A stretch of 64,000 nucleotides of DNA from Blastococcus sp. CPCC 205250. GTDB lineage: Bacteria > Actinomycetota > Actinomycetes > Mycobacteriales > Geodermatophilaceae. This document shows, piece by piece, positions 15,589 through 24,673 of the stretch. The stretch is taken from contig NZ_JABGCG010000007.1 in assembly GCF_019799925.1 (NCBI RefSeq), forward strand, positions 124,001 to 188,000. The letters are read 5' to 3'. The stretch's first letter is position 1; each line of letters starts with the position of its first letter. The notes beneath the pieces were generated by a model that did no database searches, had not been told where the DNA came from, and saw only the letters and a list, made by a program, of their open reading frames with translations. The position numbers were made by a program, and so were the translations under genes.

Positions 15589-16973
15589 GGGACGAGCACC
15601 TGCTTCCCCCGCAGCAGCGGCGTCAGGGCCGAGGCGGCCAGGTCGGTGACGTCGTCGGGGTCGGTACCGGTCTGGTAGCCGAGCAGGCTGCGCACGAAGT
15701 CCAGTTCCGCTGTCGAGCCGGCCAACTGGGACGGGACGCTGTCGCCCCCCGTACCGCCGGGGTTGGGGTCGCCGGCGCCCTCCGGGATGTCGTCGGGCCC
15801 GCGGCCGCCGAGGCAGTTGGGGTTGCCCGACACGGGGTTGTCGACGGAGTCCACGCCGTCCTCCGGCGGGGTCGGGCAGTAGTACTCGCCCCGCTCGGCC
15901 GCGGCGATGATGCCGTCGATGTCGTCCAGGCCCTGGCAGTCGGGCCCGGAGCTGTCGAGGTAGGCCGGCTGGTCCCCCGGCTGGTAGCTGTTGCGCGGCG
16001 GCAGGGTCACCACGATGTCCAGGTTCAGCGCCGGGTCGCCGTCCCCGCCGAAGGCCTCGGTGATCATCGGGTTGAACCGGGAGAGCCCGTTGAGCAGGCA
16101 CGGGTAGATGGGCGAGTACTCGGCCAGCAGGCCCAGGACCGGCCGCGAGGTCGACGCCAGCGAGATCAGGTCGGTCTCGTTGCGCTCGAGGAACTCCGCC
16201 GCCGTCACCGACGAGCGGCCGACCACGGTGAAGGTGCGCCGCAGCTGCTCGGACTGGTCGACGAGGGTGTCGGCCGTGACGGAGATGTCGTCCAGCACGG
16301 CGAGCAGGTCCTCCGCGGCCGACTCGTAGGTGTCGGCGAAGTCGGCCAGCGCGGAGATGTCGGCCTGGAGCTCGGGCAGGACCGTGTTGATCTCCTCGAC
16401 GTAGTCCCCGACCGACGCGAGGTTCTCGCCGAGCCGCTCCCCGCGCCCGCGCAGCGACTCGGCGACGGCGGCCAGGGTGTAGCTGAGGTCCTGCGGCTCC
16501 ACGGCCTGCAGCAGCGGCAGCAGGTCGTCGATCACCCGCTGCAGCTCGATCGCGTTCTCGGTGCGGTCCTGGCCGATGACGTCACCGTCGGCGAGCCGCT
16601 CCTCGGCCGGGTCGTCGGGCAGCACCAGGGAGACGTACCGCTCCCCGAACAGGGTCTTGGGCAGCAGCCGCGCGGAGACGTCGGCCGGGATCTGGTCGAG
16701 GTACTGCGGGCGGATGGCCAGCTCGATCTCGGCACCCTCGGCGCTCGCCTCGACCTCCCGCACCTCGCCGACGATCATGCCGCGGACCTTGACGTCGGAG
16801 GCCTCCTGCAGCTGGTTGCCCGCGGTGTCGGTCTGCAGCGTCACGCGTGCGAAGTCGACGAACGCCTTGTCGTACAGCGCCACGGTCAGCCCGAGCAGGA
16901 GGGCCAGGACCACCAGGAAGGCCAGCCCCTGCAGGCGCCGGCGGATCACCGCTCCTCGTGCCATGCCGCTCAC
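15585..16973 (-). CDS. Mce family protein, MceA position
   Basis: 462 residues. The GTG start at 16973 is preferred because it makes the GTGA overlap with yrbEB used throughout the operon; an ATG three codons later (16964) is the alternative. It has a signal anchor (GLAFLVVLALLLGLTVALY), an MlaD/Mce domain (about 40-120) and a helical channel segment. The long polar C-terminus contains several Cys (YPCLLN, PDCQGL, YYCPTPP, NPNCLGG), probably disulfide-bonded on the outside. First of six mce genes. Confidence 0.92.
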   Translation of the reverse strand: MSGMARGAVIRRRLQGLAFLVVLALLLGLTVALYDKAFVDFARVTLQTDTAGNQLQEASDVKVRGMIVGEVREVEASAEGAEIELAIRPQYLDQIPADVSARLLPKTLFGERYVSLVLPDDPAEERLADGDVIGQDRTENAIELQRVIDDLLPLLQAVEPQDLSYTLAAVAESLRGRGERLGENLASVGDYVEEINTVLPELQADISALADFADTYESAAEDLLAVLDDISVTADTLVDQSEQLRRTFTVVGRSSVTAAEFLERNETDLISLASTSRPVLGLLAEYSPIYPCLLNGLSRFNPMITEAFGGDGDPALNLDIVVTLPPRNSYQPGDQPAYLDSSGPDCQGLDDIDGIIAAAERGEYYCPTPPEDGVDSVDNPVSGNPNCLGGRGPDDIPEGAGDPNPGGTGGDSVPSQLAGSTAELDFVRSLLGYQTGTDPDDVTDLAASALTPLLRGKQVLVP

Positions 16974-17839
16974 CCCGCGATCCGGACGGTCGTCGTGCTG
17001 CCCCAGATGGCCAGGGACAGGAACAGGTCGATGACCATCACGGCCACGATCGAGAACCGCACGGCGCGGCCCACCGCCAGGCCGACGCCGGCCGGGCCGC
17101 CCGCGGCGCGGTAGCCGTAGTAGCAGTGGCTGAGGATGATCACGACGGCGAAGACGAGCACCTTGACGAACGACCAGAGCACGTCCTGCGGTGGCAGGAA
17201 GAGGTTGAAGTAGTGGTCGTAGGTGCCCGCCGACTGGGCGTAGGCCTGGGTGGTGATGGTCCGCGTGGCGAAGTAGCTGCTGAGCAGGCCGATCACGTAC
17301 AGCGGGATGACGGCGATGAACCCGGCGACGATGCGGGTGGTCACCAGGAACGGCAGCGAGGGCACGCCCATGACCTCCAGGGCGTCGATCTCCTCGTTGA
17401 TCCGCATCGCGCCGATCTGCGCGGTGAAGCCGCAGCCGACGGTGGCCGACAGGGCCAGCCCGGCGACCAGCGGCGCGATCTCCCGGGTGTTGAAGTACGC
17501 CGAGAGGAAGCCGGTGAAGGCCGACGTGCCGAGCTGGTCGAGGGCCGCGTAGCCCTGGAGGCCGACCTCGGTGCCGGTGAAGAAGGACAGGAAGGCGATG
17601 ACGCCGACCGTGCCGCCGATGACCGCCAGCGCGCCGGTCCCGAAGGTCACCTCGGCCAGCAGCCGGGCGACCTCCTTCTTGTAGCGGCGCAGCGTGCGCG
17701 GGGTCCACGCCAGCGCGCGGCCGTAGAAGCCCAGCTGGTCGCCGAGGTCGTCGAGGGTGTCCAGCGGCCGCCTGTAGACGGTGCGCACCGCCTTGCGGAC
17801 GCCGACGCGGATCCGGTCGACCGGGTTGAGCAGTGCCAT
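16970..17839 (-). CDS. Mce permease YrbEB (MlaE family)
   Basis: 289-residue integral membrane protein of the MlaE/YrbE family, the permease half of the Mce lipid importer. An N-terminal amphipathic segment is followed by about five hydrophobic helices. The MlaE hallmark region is clear: TAQIGAMRINEEIDALEVMGVPS. This cytoplasmic coupling helix contacts the Mkl ATPase, its Glu/Asp residues corresponding to EEIDAL in other YrbE proteins. ATG start at 17839, one base after the yrbEA stop. Predicted to form a heterodimer with YrbEA. Confidence 0.95.
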   Translation of the reverse strand: MALLNPVDRIRVGVRKAVRTVYRRPLDTLDDLGDQLGFYGRALAWTPRTLRRYKKEVARLLAEVTFGTGALAVIGGTVGVIAFLSFFTGTEVGLQGYAALDQLGTSAFTGFLSAYFNTREIAPLVAGLALSATVGCGFTAQIGAMRINEEIDALEVMGVPSLPFLVTTRIVAGFIAVIPLYVIGLLSSYFATRTITTQAYAQSAGTYDHYFNLFLPPQDVLWSFVKVLVFAVVIILSHCYYGYRAAGGPAGVGLAVGRAVRFSIVAVMVIDLFLSLAIWGSTTTVRIAG

Positions 17840-17840
17840 C

Positions 17841-18656
17841 TCACTGCCCCTTCGGCGGGACGAGCTGGAAGTACACGGCCGTCAGGATGAAGTTGACCGC
17901 GAACAGCAGCAGGAACGTGATGACCACCGACTGGTTGACCGCGTCCCCCACGCCCTTGGGCCCACCTCCGGCCCGTAGTCCCTTGTAGGAGGCCACGATG
18001 CCCGCGATCAATCCGAAGATCAGGGCCTTGATCTCCCCGGACCAGAAGTCCTCGACCTGGGCCAGCGCGCCGAACGACGCCAGGTAGGCGCCCGGGGTCC
18101 CGCCCTGGAGGACGACGTTGAAGAAGTAGCCGCCGGCCACGCCGACCACGCTGACCAGGCCGTTGAGCAGCGTGGCGACCAGCATCGAGGCCAGCACGCG
18201 GGGGACGACGAGGCGCTGGATGGGGCTGATGCCCAGCACCTCCATCGCGTCGATCTCGTCCCGGATCTTGCGGGCGCCCAGGTCGGCGCAGATGGCCGAG
18301 CCGCCCGCCCCGGCGATGAGCAGCGCGGTCACGATCGGGCTCGCCTCGCGCAGCACCGCGAGCACCGACGCCGAGCCGGTGAACGACTGGGCACCCAACT
18401 GGCGGGTGAGCGAGCCGAGCTGCAGGGCGATGACCGCGCCGAAGGGGATGGCCACGAGCGCCGTCGGCAGGATCGTCACGCTGGCGACGAACCACGTCTG
18501 CTGCACGAACTCGCGGAACTGGAAGGGCCGCTTGGGCAGTGCCCGGGCGACGTCGAGGGCGAAGGCGAACAGGTTGCCGCTGGCCCGCAGCGGCCGCAGG
18601 GGCGAGAGCTTCCCGTCGAGGATCCCCGGCGCCTTCGGCTCGTCGGTGGCCGTCAC
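17841..18656 (-). CDS. Mce permease YrbEA (MlaE family)
   Basis: 271 residues, MlaE-family permease and paralog of the next gene. It contains the coupling motif CADLGARKIRDEIDAMEVLGISP and about five membrane helices ending in VVITFLLLFAVNFILTAVYFQ. The GTG start at 18656 (VTATDEPKAPG) forms a GTGA overlap with the end of the ATPase gene, which fixes the start. Together with YrbEB and Mkl it makes the inner-membrane ABC core to which the Mce tube docks. Confidence 0.95.
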   Translation of the reverse strand: MTATDEPKAPGILDGKLSPLRPLRASGNLFAFALDVARALPKRPFQFREFVQQTWFVASVTILPTALVAIPFGAVIALQLGSLTRQLGAQSFTGSASVLAVLREASPIVTALLIAGAGGSAICADLGARKIRDEIDAMEVLGISPIQRLVVPRVLASMLVATLLNGLVSVVGVAGGYFFNVVLQGGTPGAYLASFGALAQVEDFWSGEIKALIFGLIAGIVASYKGLRAGGGPKGVGDAVNQSVVITFLLLFAVNFILTAVYFQLVPPKGQ

Positions 18657-19780
18657 GAACGGCCCCGCGGTCCGGGGAGGACCGCGGAGTGCGCCCCGGC
18701 GGGCGCGCCCTGGGGCTCCCAGTGCCGGCCGTCGGCGCCGGCGGTCGGCGAGAAGACGCCCGCGTCGGCCTGGGCGAGCAGGTCCTCGGGGAGGGAGGCG
18801 CGGATGGCCTCGGCCGTGGTCGGGTCGAACTGGTGCAGCATCCGCGCCACGCGCTCCTGCCGCCGCCGCTGCGCCGCGCGCTCGGGCAGCCCGGGCGAGG
18901 GCTCGAGCTGCGGCGGGACCGCGTCGCCTCCGCTGGCGCCCTTCGGGCCGATGCCGTTGTGCTGGTCGCCGCCGCGGGCCTCGAGGGCCGCCATCTCGGC
19001 CTCGACCTGGGCGACGTCCTTCTCCTCGCTCATGCCGATGGGGCCCTCGCGGCGGCCGTTGAGGAACTGGCGGACCACGGGCTCCTGGCTGGTCAGCAGC
19101 TGCTCGCGCGGCCCGAACATGGCCAGGTGCCGGCGGAAGAGCAGGCCGAGGTTGTCCGGCACCGTGCGGGCGGTGCCGATGTCGTGCGTGACGATGAGGA
19201 AGGTGGCGTCGATCTGGGCGTTCAGGTCGACGATCAGCTGGTTGAGGTAGGCGACGCGGACGGGGTCCAGGCCGGAGTCCGGCTCGTCGAACAGGATGAT
19301 CTCCGGGTCCAGGACCAGGGCGCGCGCCAGGCCGGCGCGCTTGCGCATGCCGCCGGAGATCTCGCCGGGCAGCTTCCCCTCGGCGCCCTGCAGGCCCACC
19401 ATGTCCATCTTCTCGAGGACGATGCGGCGGACGTCGCTCTCGCTCTTGCGCGTGTGCTCGCGCAGCGGGAAGGCGATGTTGTCGAAGAGGTTCATCGAGC
19501 CGAAGAGCGCGCCGTCCTGGAAGAGGACGCCGAAGAGCTTCCGCACCTCGTAGAGCCGGCTCTCGCTGCACCGGACGATGTCGGTGTCGGTGATGAAGAT
19601 GGAGCCGCGCTCGGGCTTGAGCAGCCCGACCAGCGACTTGAGGAACACGGACTTGCCGGTGCCCGAGGGGCCGAGCAGGACGGAGATCTCACCGGGCGGC
19701 AGGGTGAGCGTGACGTCGCTCCAGATGTTCTGGCTGCCGAACGACTTGGTCAGCCCCTCGACCCGGACCTCGACGCCCAC
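18653..19780 (-). CDS. mkl: Mce transporter ATPase Mkl/MceG
   Basis: 375 residues. ABC ATPase powering Mce lipid import. Walker A GPSGTGKS (residues 37-44), Q-loop with the family's FQDGALFGSMN pattern, signature ISGGMRKRAGLARAL, Walker B ILFDEPDSGLDP and H-loop VTHD are all intact. A C-terminal extension of about 120 residues, rich in Gln/Arg/Ala, is typical of actinobacterial MceG and absent from MlaF. The GTG start at 19780 follows AGGAGG at good spacing; the open frame continues upstream without homology. It heads the mce operon, directly next to rplL. Confidence 0.93.
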   Translation of the reverse strand: MGVEVRVEGLTKSFGSQNIWSDVTLTLPPGEISVLLGPSGTGKSVFLKSLVGLLKPERGSIFITDTDIVRCSESRLYEVRKLFGVLFQDGALFGSMNLFDNIAFPLREHTRKSESDVRRIVLEKMDMVGLQGAEGKLPGEISGGMRKRAGLARALVLDPEIILFDEPDSGLDPVRVAYLNQLIVDLNAQIDATFLIVTHDIGTARTVPDNLGLLFRRHLAMFGPREQLLTSQEPVVRQFLNGRREGPIGMSEEKDVAQVEAEMAALEARGGDQHNGIGPKGASGGDAVPPQLEPSPGLPERAAQRRRQERVARMLHQFDPTTAEAIRASLPEDLLAQADAGVFSPTAGADGRHWEPQGAPAGAHSAVLPGPRGRS

Positions 19781-19985
19781 GTCGACCCTCCTGTTCACCC
19801 AGCTCCGTTGCCGGCGACCGCTCAAGATCACGAGCGGCTCCGAGATCCTGCGGTCTGGCGGGAGTCCCCGCACGTCAGAGCCCCAGAGCCCGGACCTACC
19901 AGCGAGTAACGAGCGGCCCGGCGAGAGGTTACGTCGCTCACGCTCCTGGCGTGACGCGGGTCTCGGAGCGTTCACCCGTACGCGA
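19781..19985 (-). promoter_or_regulatory. Presumed mce operon promoter region
   Basis: About 200 bases between the rplL terminator and mkl with no gene. A -10-like TAACCT (minus strand) is visible, but no convincing -35 at 16-18 bases, so the promoter is not pinned down. An 8-base inverted repeat, GCTCCGAG near 19830 and CTCGGAGC near 19963, spans most of the region. Confidence 0.3.
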
Positions 19986-20019
19986 CAGAGGCCGCCCTCC
20001 CGGGGGAGGACGGCCTCTG
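19986..20019 (-). terminator. Terminator after rplJL
   Basis: 15-base-pair stem with one mismatch and a CGGG loop: arms CAGAGGCCGCCCTCC (19986-20000) and GGAGGACGGCCTCTG (20005-20019). It lies about 80 bases beyond the rplL stop on the minus strand and upstream of mkl. It should end the ribosomal transcript before the mce operon. Confidence 0.7.
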
Positions 20020-20023
20020 CGGA

Positions 20024-20068
20024 CGTGCGGTGGTGCTGCGTGCGGTGGTGCGACGTGCGGTGGTGCTA
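20024..20068. repeat. Three 15-base tandem repeats downstream of rplL
   Basis: CGTGCGGTGGTGC recurs at 20024, 20039 and 20054 with a strict 15-base period; only the two-base junctions differ (TG, GA, TA). The array lies in the rplL 3' untranslated region between stop codon and terminator. No open frame of note uses it. Confidence 0.8.
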
Positions 20069-20097
20069 CCCGGCGACGGACTGCCGCCGGGTGGGGG

Positions 20098-20490
20098 TCA
20101 CTTGACGGTGACGGTGGCGCCGGCGCCCTCGAGAGCGGCCTTGGCCTTCTCGGCGGCGTCCTTCGCGACCTTCTCCAGGACCGGCTTGGGCGCGCCGTCG
20201 ACCAGGTCCTTGGCCTCCTTGAGGCCGAGCGAGGTCAGGCCGCGCACCTCCTTGATGACCTGGATCTTCTTGTCGCCGGCAGCCTCGAGGATGACGTCGA
20301 ACTCGTCCTGCTCGGCAGCGGCCTCCTCGCCGCCACCGCCGCCACCGGCGGCCGGGGCGGCCGCGACGGCGACCGGGGCAGCAGCGGTGACCTCGAAGGT
20401 CTCCTCGAACTGCTTCACGAAGTCCGACAGCTCCAGGAGGGTCATCTCCTTGAACGCGTCGAGCAGCTCGGTGGTGGAAAGCTTGGCCAT
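20098..20490 (-). CDS. rplL: 50S ribosomal protein L7/L12
   Basis: 130 residues. Stalk protein that recruits elongation factors to the ribosome. The N-terminal dimerisation helices ([26 protein letters not shown]), an Ala/Gly-rich hinge (about 36-60, with a six-Gly run) and the C-terminal domain ([20 protein letters not shown] .. [14 protein letters not shown]) are all present. ATG at 20490 with GGAGAC upstream. It follows rplJ by 17 bases, the standard rplJ-rplL pair, and is followed by a tandem repeat and a strong terminator. Confidence 0.98.
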   Translation of the reverse strand: MAKLSTTELLDAFKEMTLLELSDFVKQFEETFEVTAAAPVAVAAAPAAGGGGGGEEAAAEQDEFDVILEAAGDKKIQVIKEVRGLTSLGLKEAKDLVDGAPKPVLEKVAKDAAEKAKAALEGAGATVTVK

Positions 20491-20507
20491 GATCGTCTCC
20501 TTCTGGG

Positions 20508-21143
20508 TCAGTCGGTGCCGGCCGCGGTGTCCGCGGCGTCAGCGGTGGGGGTGGTGTCAGCAGCAGCAGCGGCGTCGTCGCCGGCAGGAGCGGCGGCGTC
20601 CTCGGCGGCAGCAGTCGCGCTGCCCCCCTCGGACTCCTTCTTCTCCTGCAGCGCGGCGGCCAGGCGGGCGACCTGCGACAGCGGGGCCTGGAACAGGCCG
20701 GCGGCCTTGGTCAGGTTGCCCTTCATCGCGCCGGCCAGCTTGGCCAGGAGCACCTCGCGCGGCTCGACGTCGGCGAGGGCGGTGACCTCGGCGGGCGAGA
20801 CGGTGCGGCCCTCGACGACGCCGCCCTTGACGACGAGCATCGGGTTGGCGCGCGCGAAGTCACGGATGGCCTTGGCGGCCTCGACGACGTCGCCCTCGAT
20901 GAAGGCGATGGCGGTCGGGCCGTTCAGCAGCGGGCCCAGGTCGGTGTGCCCGACCGAGTCCGCCGCCCGCTTCGTCAGGGTGTTCTTGACGACGGCGTAG
21001 CTGCTGCCCGCACCGAGGGAACGACGCAGCTGGGTCAGCTGCGCCACGGTGAGCCCGCGGTACTCGGTGAGCACTGCCGCACTGGACTTCTGGAACCGCT
21101 CGGTGATCTCGTCGATCACCGCGGCCTTGGCCGGTGTGGGCAC
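20508..21143 (-). CDS. rplJ: 50S ribosomal protein L10
   Basis: 211 residues from the GTG at 21143 ([18 protein letters not shown]), preceded by GAGGAGG; the upstream open frame is not conserved. L10 anchors L7/L12 dimers and 23S rRNA. The N-terminal RNA-binding domain ([17 protein letters not shown] .. [12 protein letters not shown]) is intact. The C-terminus carries an Ala/Asp/Thr-rich acidic tail of about 45 residues, longer than in most bacteria. Preceded by a structured leader likely used for autoregulation. Confidence 0.97.
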   Translation of the reverse strand: MPTPAKAAVIDEITERFQKSSAAVLTEYRGLTVAQLTQLRRSLGAGSSYAVVKNTLTKRAADSVGHTDLGPLLNGPTAIAFIEGDVVEAAKAIRDFARANPMLVVKGGVVEGRTVSPAEVTALADVEPREVLLAKLAGAMKGNLTKAAGLFQAPLSQVARLAAALQEKKESEGGSATAAAEDAAAPAGDDAAAAADTTPTADAADTAAGTD

Positions 21144-21330
21144 GGGGCCTCCTCTCGTCTGTCGGGTGACCACCGGACGGTGCACGACGACGGACGATCT
21201 CCGGCCCCGGAGACGACGAACGCCCCGGCGCAGGCGCACGGGGCGAGGGCAGGCACCACGGTGCCCGCGATCGAACCGTCCTCCTGCGCGGGCCGCCCGG
21301 GTGGATCCGGGACCTTCGATCGCACGCGGA
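21144..21330 (-). promoter_or_regulatory. Structured rplJ leader, candidate L10 autoregulatory element
   Basis: The minus-strand leader contains a long-range 9-base pairing (GCGATCGAA at 21267-21275 with TTCGATCGC at 21315-21323). It also has hairpins with arms GGCACC/GGTGCC, GCCCCG/CGGGGC and CTCCGG/CCGGAG, all within 190 bases of the rplJ start. In many bacteria L10 binds such a leader to repress rplJL. The structure is seen directly; the regulatory role is inferred from its position. The rest of the gap to rplA holds the rplA terminator only. Confidence 0.5.
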
Positions 21331-21411
21331 CGTGCGACGACCAGCGGTCGTGGGGGGAACGGGGCAAGCGTACACGCGCTCGGCACCCGGCCGGCGCCGG
21401 GCCCGGAACGG

Positions 21412-21448
21412 CCGGGGCCCCGCCGCGCGATGCGCGACGGGGCCCCGG
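21412..21448 (-). terminator. Terminator after rplKA
   Basis: 17-base-pair stem with one mismatch: arms CCGGGGCCCCGCCGCGC (21412-21428) and GCGCGACGGGGCCCCGG (21432-21448) around a 3-base loop, 16 bases beyond the rplA stop on the minus strand. It separates rplKA from the rplJL leader. Confidence 0.75.
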
Positions 21449-21463
21449 CGAGGAGCTGCTGCC

Positions 21464-22183
21464 TCAGGCGGTGGGCTCGTCCACCGTCAGGTTGCGGGTG
21501 CGGTTCGGGTCGACCGGGATGCCGGGGCCCATGGTGGTCGAGATGGTGACCTTCCGGAGATACCGGCCCTTGGCCGCGGCGGGCTTGGCGCGGAGCACCT
21601 CGTCGAGGGCGGCGGCGTAGTTCTCGACCAGCCGGGTCTCGTCGAAGGAGGTCTTGCCGATCACCAGGTGCAGGTTGGCCTGCTTGTCGACGCGGAAGTT
21701 GATCTTCCCGCCCTTGATGTCGTTGACGGCCTTGGTGACGTCGGCGGTCACGGTGCCCGTCTTCGGGTTCGGCATCAGGCCACGGGGGCCGAGGATGCGG
21801 GCGATCCGGCCGACCTTGGCCATCTGGTCGGGGGTGGCGATCGCCGCGTCGAAGTCCAGGAAGCCGCCCTGGATGCGCTCGATCAGGTCGTCGGAGCCCA
21901 CGACGTCGGCGCCGGCGGCCTCCGCCTCGGCCGCGCGGTCACCGGTCGCGAAGACGATGACGCGGGCGGTCTTGCCGGTGCCGTGCGGCAGGTTGACCGT
22001 GCCGCGGACCATCTGGTCGGCCTTGCGCGGGTCGACACCCAGGCGCATGGCGACCTCGACGGTCGCGTCGTAGGCGGTCGGCGAGGTCTCCTTCGCCAGC
22101 CCCGCCGCCTGCAGCGGGCTGTACAGGCTCTCGCGGTCGACCTTGGCGGCCGCCTCGCGGTACTTCTTGCCGTGCTTGGCCAT
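21464..22183 (-). CDS. rplA: 50S ribosomal protein L1
   Basis: 239 residues, full length. L1 forms the mobile L1 stalk that handles exit-site tRNA. Conserved blocks include [12 protein letters not shown], the RNA-binding face [11 protein letters not shown] and the signature [21 protein letters not shown] at 22183 preceded by GGGGGAAGG. It lies 134 bases after rplK; a hairpin in that gap may tune the relative expression of the two genes. Confidence 0.98.
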   Translation of the reverse strand: MAKHGKKYREAAAKVDRESLYSPLQAAGLAKETSPTAYDATVEVAMRLGVDPRKADQMVRGTVNLPHGTGKTARVIVFATGDRAAEAEAAGADVVGSDDLIERIQGGFLDFDAAIATPDQMAKVGRIARILGPRGLMPNPKTGTVTADVTKAVNDIKGGKINFRVDKQANLHLVIGKTSFDETRLVENYAAALDEVLRAKPAAAKGRYLRKVTISTTMGPGIPVDPNRTRNLTVDEPTA

Positions 22184-22290
22184 GGTGTGTCCTTCCCCCG
22201 CGCGGTGCCGCGCGGGTGTCCGTGGTGTGCGGGCCTGGCCGGCCCTCCCACATGTGCTGCCCGGATCCGTGCGGTCCGGGGTGGTGCGAC

Positions 22291-22310
22291 GCCGCCGGGT
22301 GTCCGGCGGC
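22291..22310 (-). promoter_or_regulatory. Hairpin between rplK and rplA
   Basis: Perfect 8-base arms GCCGCCGG and CCGGCGGC around GTGT, starting 8 bases beyond the rplK stop. Another imperfect stem (CCGGA/TCCGG, 22261-22279) follows. They could be a partial terminator or an L1-binding mRNA site, since L1 autoregulates its operon in other bacteria. Confidence 0.4.
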
Positions 22311-22317
22311 CCGGGGC

Positions 22318-22749
22318 TCAGCCCTGGACGGTGATGCCCATCGACCGGGCGGTGCCGGCGATGATCTTCTCGGCCTCGTCGAGGTCGTTGGCGTTGAGGT
22401 CGGCCATCTTGGTCTGCGCGATCTCGCGGACCTGGTCGCGGGTGACGGTGGCGACCTTGGTCTTGTGCGGCTCGCCCGAACCCTTCTCGACACCGGCGGC
22501 CTTGAGCAGCATGCGCGCCGCCGGCGGGGTCTTGGTGACGAAGGTGAACGAGCGGTCCTCGAAGACCGAGATCTCGACCGGGATGACGTTGCCGCGCTGC
22601 GACTCGGTCGCGGCGTTGTACGCCTTGCAGAACTCCATGATGTTGACGCCGTGCTGGCCGAGCGCCGGACCGACGGGCGGCGCGGGGGTGGCCGCACCGG
22701 CGTTGATCTGGAGCTTGATGACCGCGGTCAACCGCTTCCGGGGAGGCAT
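22318..22749 (-). CDS. rplK: 50S ribosomal protein L11
   Basis: 143 residues from the ATG at 22749 ([32 protein letters not shown]), preceded by GAAGGAAG. L11 shapes the GTPase-associated centre and is the thiostrepton target. The proline-rich hinge [13 protein letters not shown] and the C-terminal RNA-binding domain ([16 protein letters not shown] .. [11 protein letters not shown]) are intact. First gene of rplKA, 43 bases after nusG. Confidence 0.98.
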   Translation of the reverse strand: MPPRKRLTAVIKLQINAGAATPAPPVGPALGQHGVNIMEFCKAYNAATESQRGNVIPVEISVFEDRSFTFVTKTPPAARMLLKAAGVEKGSGEPHKTKVATVTRDQVREIAQTKMADLNANDLDEAEKIIAGTARSMGITVQG

Positions 22750-22792
22750 GGCTTCCTTCTTCTTCTCGTGTGTCAGGTACCGGGGACCCGGG

Positions 22793-23683
22793 TCAGATCT
22801 TGCTGACCTGGGTGAACGACAGCTCGACGGGCGTCTCGCGCCCGAAGATCGAGACCAGCACCTGCAGCTTCTGCTGCTCGGCGTTGATCTCGTTGATGGT
22901 GGCCGGGAGGGTGGCGAACGGGCCGTCCATGACCGTGACCGACTCGCCGACCTCGAAGTCGACGACGGTGGTCGGCGCCGCGGCGGTCGTGCCACCACCG
23001 GTCGCGCCGGTCTCGGCGACCTTCGCCGCGGCCGGGGCGGCGGGCGGGGCCAGCAGGGTGACGACCTCGTCGATCGACAGCGGCGAGGGCCGGGAGGTGG
23101 CCCCGACGAAGCCGGTCACGCCGGGGGTGTTGCGCACCGCGCCCCAGGACTCGTCGTTGAGGTCCATCCGCACCAGGAGGTAGCCGGGCAGCTTCTTCCG
23201 GTTGACCTGGGTCCGCTTGCCGTTCTTGATCTCGGTGACCTCCTCGGTGGGCACCTCGATCTGGAAGATGTAGTCCTCCATGTCCAGCGACTGGATGCGC
23301 GACTCGAGGTTGGTCTTCACCTTGTTCTCGTAGCCGGCGTAGGAGTGGATGACGTACCAGTCGCCGAACTGGCTCTTCAGCCGGTGGCGCAGCGCCTCGA
23401 CGGGGTCGGCGTCCTCGGCGGGCTCCTCGTCGGAGTCCGGTGCCGGGTCGGCCAGCGGGTCGGAGGCGAGGGTGTCGGGGTCGCCGTCCTCGACCGCGGG
23501 CACCTCGTCGGCCACGTCGGTGGCGGTGTCCTGGTCCACGGTGTCGACGCTGCCCTCGGCCGCACCCGTCTCGCCGGCACCGGTCTCGAGGTCGACGCTG
23601 CCGAACTCCTCGGCGCGGGCGTCGTCGAGGTCGATGGAGGGGACGGCGCTGTCGGTCTCGAAGGGCTCGCGGGGGTCGGTCAC
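22793..23683 (-). CDS. nusG: Transcription termination/antitermination factor NusG
   Basis: 296 residues from the GTG at 23683, longer than E. coli NusG (about 180). The first 95 residues are an acidic, probably disordered extension rich in Asp/Glu/Pro, common in actinobacteria. The NGN domain ([22 protein letters not shown] .. [10 protein letters not shown] .. [10 protein letters not shown]) follows. An insertion of about 35 residues rich in Ala/Pro/Gly/Thr ([13 protein letters not shown]..) separates it from the KOW domain ([21 protein letters not shown]). NusG binds RNA polymerase and the ribosome or Rho. Lies 43 bases after secE. Confidence 0.97.
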   Translation of the reverse strand: MTDPREPFETDSAVPSIDLDDARAEEFGSVDLETGAGETGAAEGSVDTVDQDTATDVADEVPAVEDGDPDTLASDPLADPAPDSDEEPAEDADPVEALRHRLKSQFGDWYVIHSYAGYENKVKTNLESRIQSLDMEDYIFQIEVPTEEVTEIKNGKRTQVNRKKLPGYLLVRMDLNDESWGAVRNTPGVTGFVGATSRPSPLSIDEVVTLLAPPAAPAAAKVAETGATGGGTTAAAPTTVVDFEVGESVTVMDGPFATLPATINEINAEQQKLQVLVSIFGRETPVELSFTQVSKI

Positions 23684-23726
23684 GGGGAGTTGCTTCCTTT
23701 GCGTCGTGTGCGGCGGGCGGGGTCGG

Positions 23727-24278
23727 TCAGCCGAAGACGGCGAGCACGCCCTGCGCGAAGAGGAGGTCCAGGCCGGCGACCAGCGCGACGATGAAGGTCA
23801 CGAAGACGATGACGACGGTCGTGTAGGTGACCAGCTCGCGACGGCCCGGCCAGATGACCTTGCGCAACTCGGCGACGACCTCGCGGAGGAACCGCCGCAG
23901 GCTGCGCCGCTGGCGGGCCTCCTGCGGCCGGGTGCGCCCGGCCGCCGCGCGGGAGCGGGTGCCCGCACCCTCGGTGGCGTCGTCGCGGCCGGCGGGGCGG
24001 CTGGAGGTGCGCTCACGGGCGGGGCGGCGGGTGCGGCGGGCGACCGGCTCGTCGTCGTCGTCCTCGTCGTCGTCGGCCGTGATGCGGCCGCCGCGACGCC
24101 GTGCGGGACGGGCGACGACCTTGTCCTCGTCGGCCTCGGCCTCCTCGGCGATGGCGTCCTCGGCGGCCTCGAGCTCACCGGCGTCCTCGACCCCGGGCGC
24201 CTCGCAATCGAGCTGCTCGTCGGTCGCGTCGGAGCCGGAGCGGGGGTCGTCCTCGCGTCCGCGCTTCTCGTCGCTCAC
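23727..24278 (-). CDS. secE: Preprotein translocase subunit SecE
   Basis: 183 residues from the GTG at 24278. Only the last 60 or so residues form the conserved SecE core ([45 protein letters not shown]), with the amphipathic helix and one membrane helix of single-span SecE. The preceding 120 residues are acidic then Arg-rich low complexity, longer than usual. SecE clamps SecY in the Sec translocon. Positioned tRNA-Trp-secE-nusG-rplK, the classic order. Confidence 0.95.
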   Translation of the reverse strand: MSDEKRGREDDPRSGSDATDEQLDCEAPGVEDAGELEAAEDAIAEEAEADEDKVVARPARRRGGRITADDDEDDDDEPVARRTRRPARERTSSRPAGRDDATEGAGTRSRAAAGRTRPQEARQRRSLRRFLREVVAELRKVIWPGRRELVTYTTVVIVFVTFIVALVAGLDLLFAQGVLAVFG

Positions 24279-24417
24279 TGCGCCTCGCTGCCCTCGTCGT
24301 GGTGGCCCCGACCGCGGGTCGCGGCCGGTGCACTGGTCGGGTGTCGCCGTGCGGTCGTGCTGGTCGTGCGGGTACCTCGTGCGTGCTGGTCACCGGCGAG
24401 GTGGCCGGCGGCACGGG

Positions 24418-24490
<73 letters not shown>

Positions 24491-24673
24491 AGTGCCCGGG
24501 ACGGCTGCCCTGAGCTGGGCCCGGGGAACGCCTCGCTCCGCACGGGCACCGGTTCCCCGAGGGGATCCGGGGCACGCCGGTGGCGGGGTCGAACACCCCA
24601 GGGCGTCGAGTGTACCCAGAGGCCGGGGGCGCCGGGCGCACGCCCCACCCGGGGTCGCCGCTGACCGGACGCC

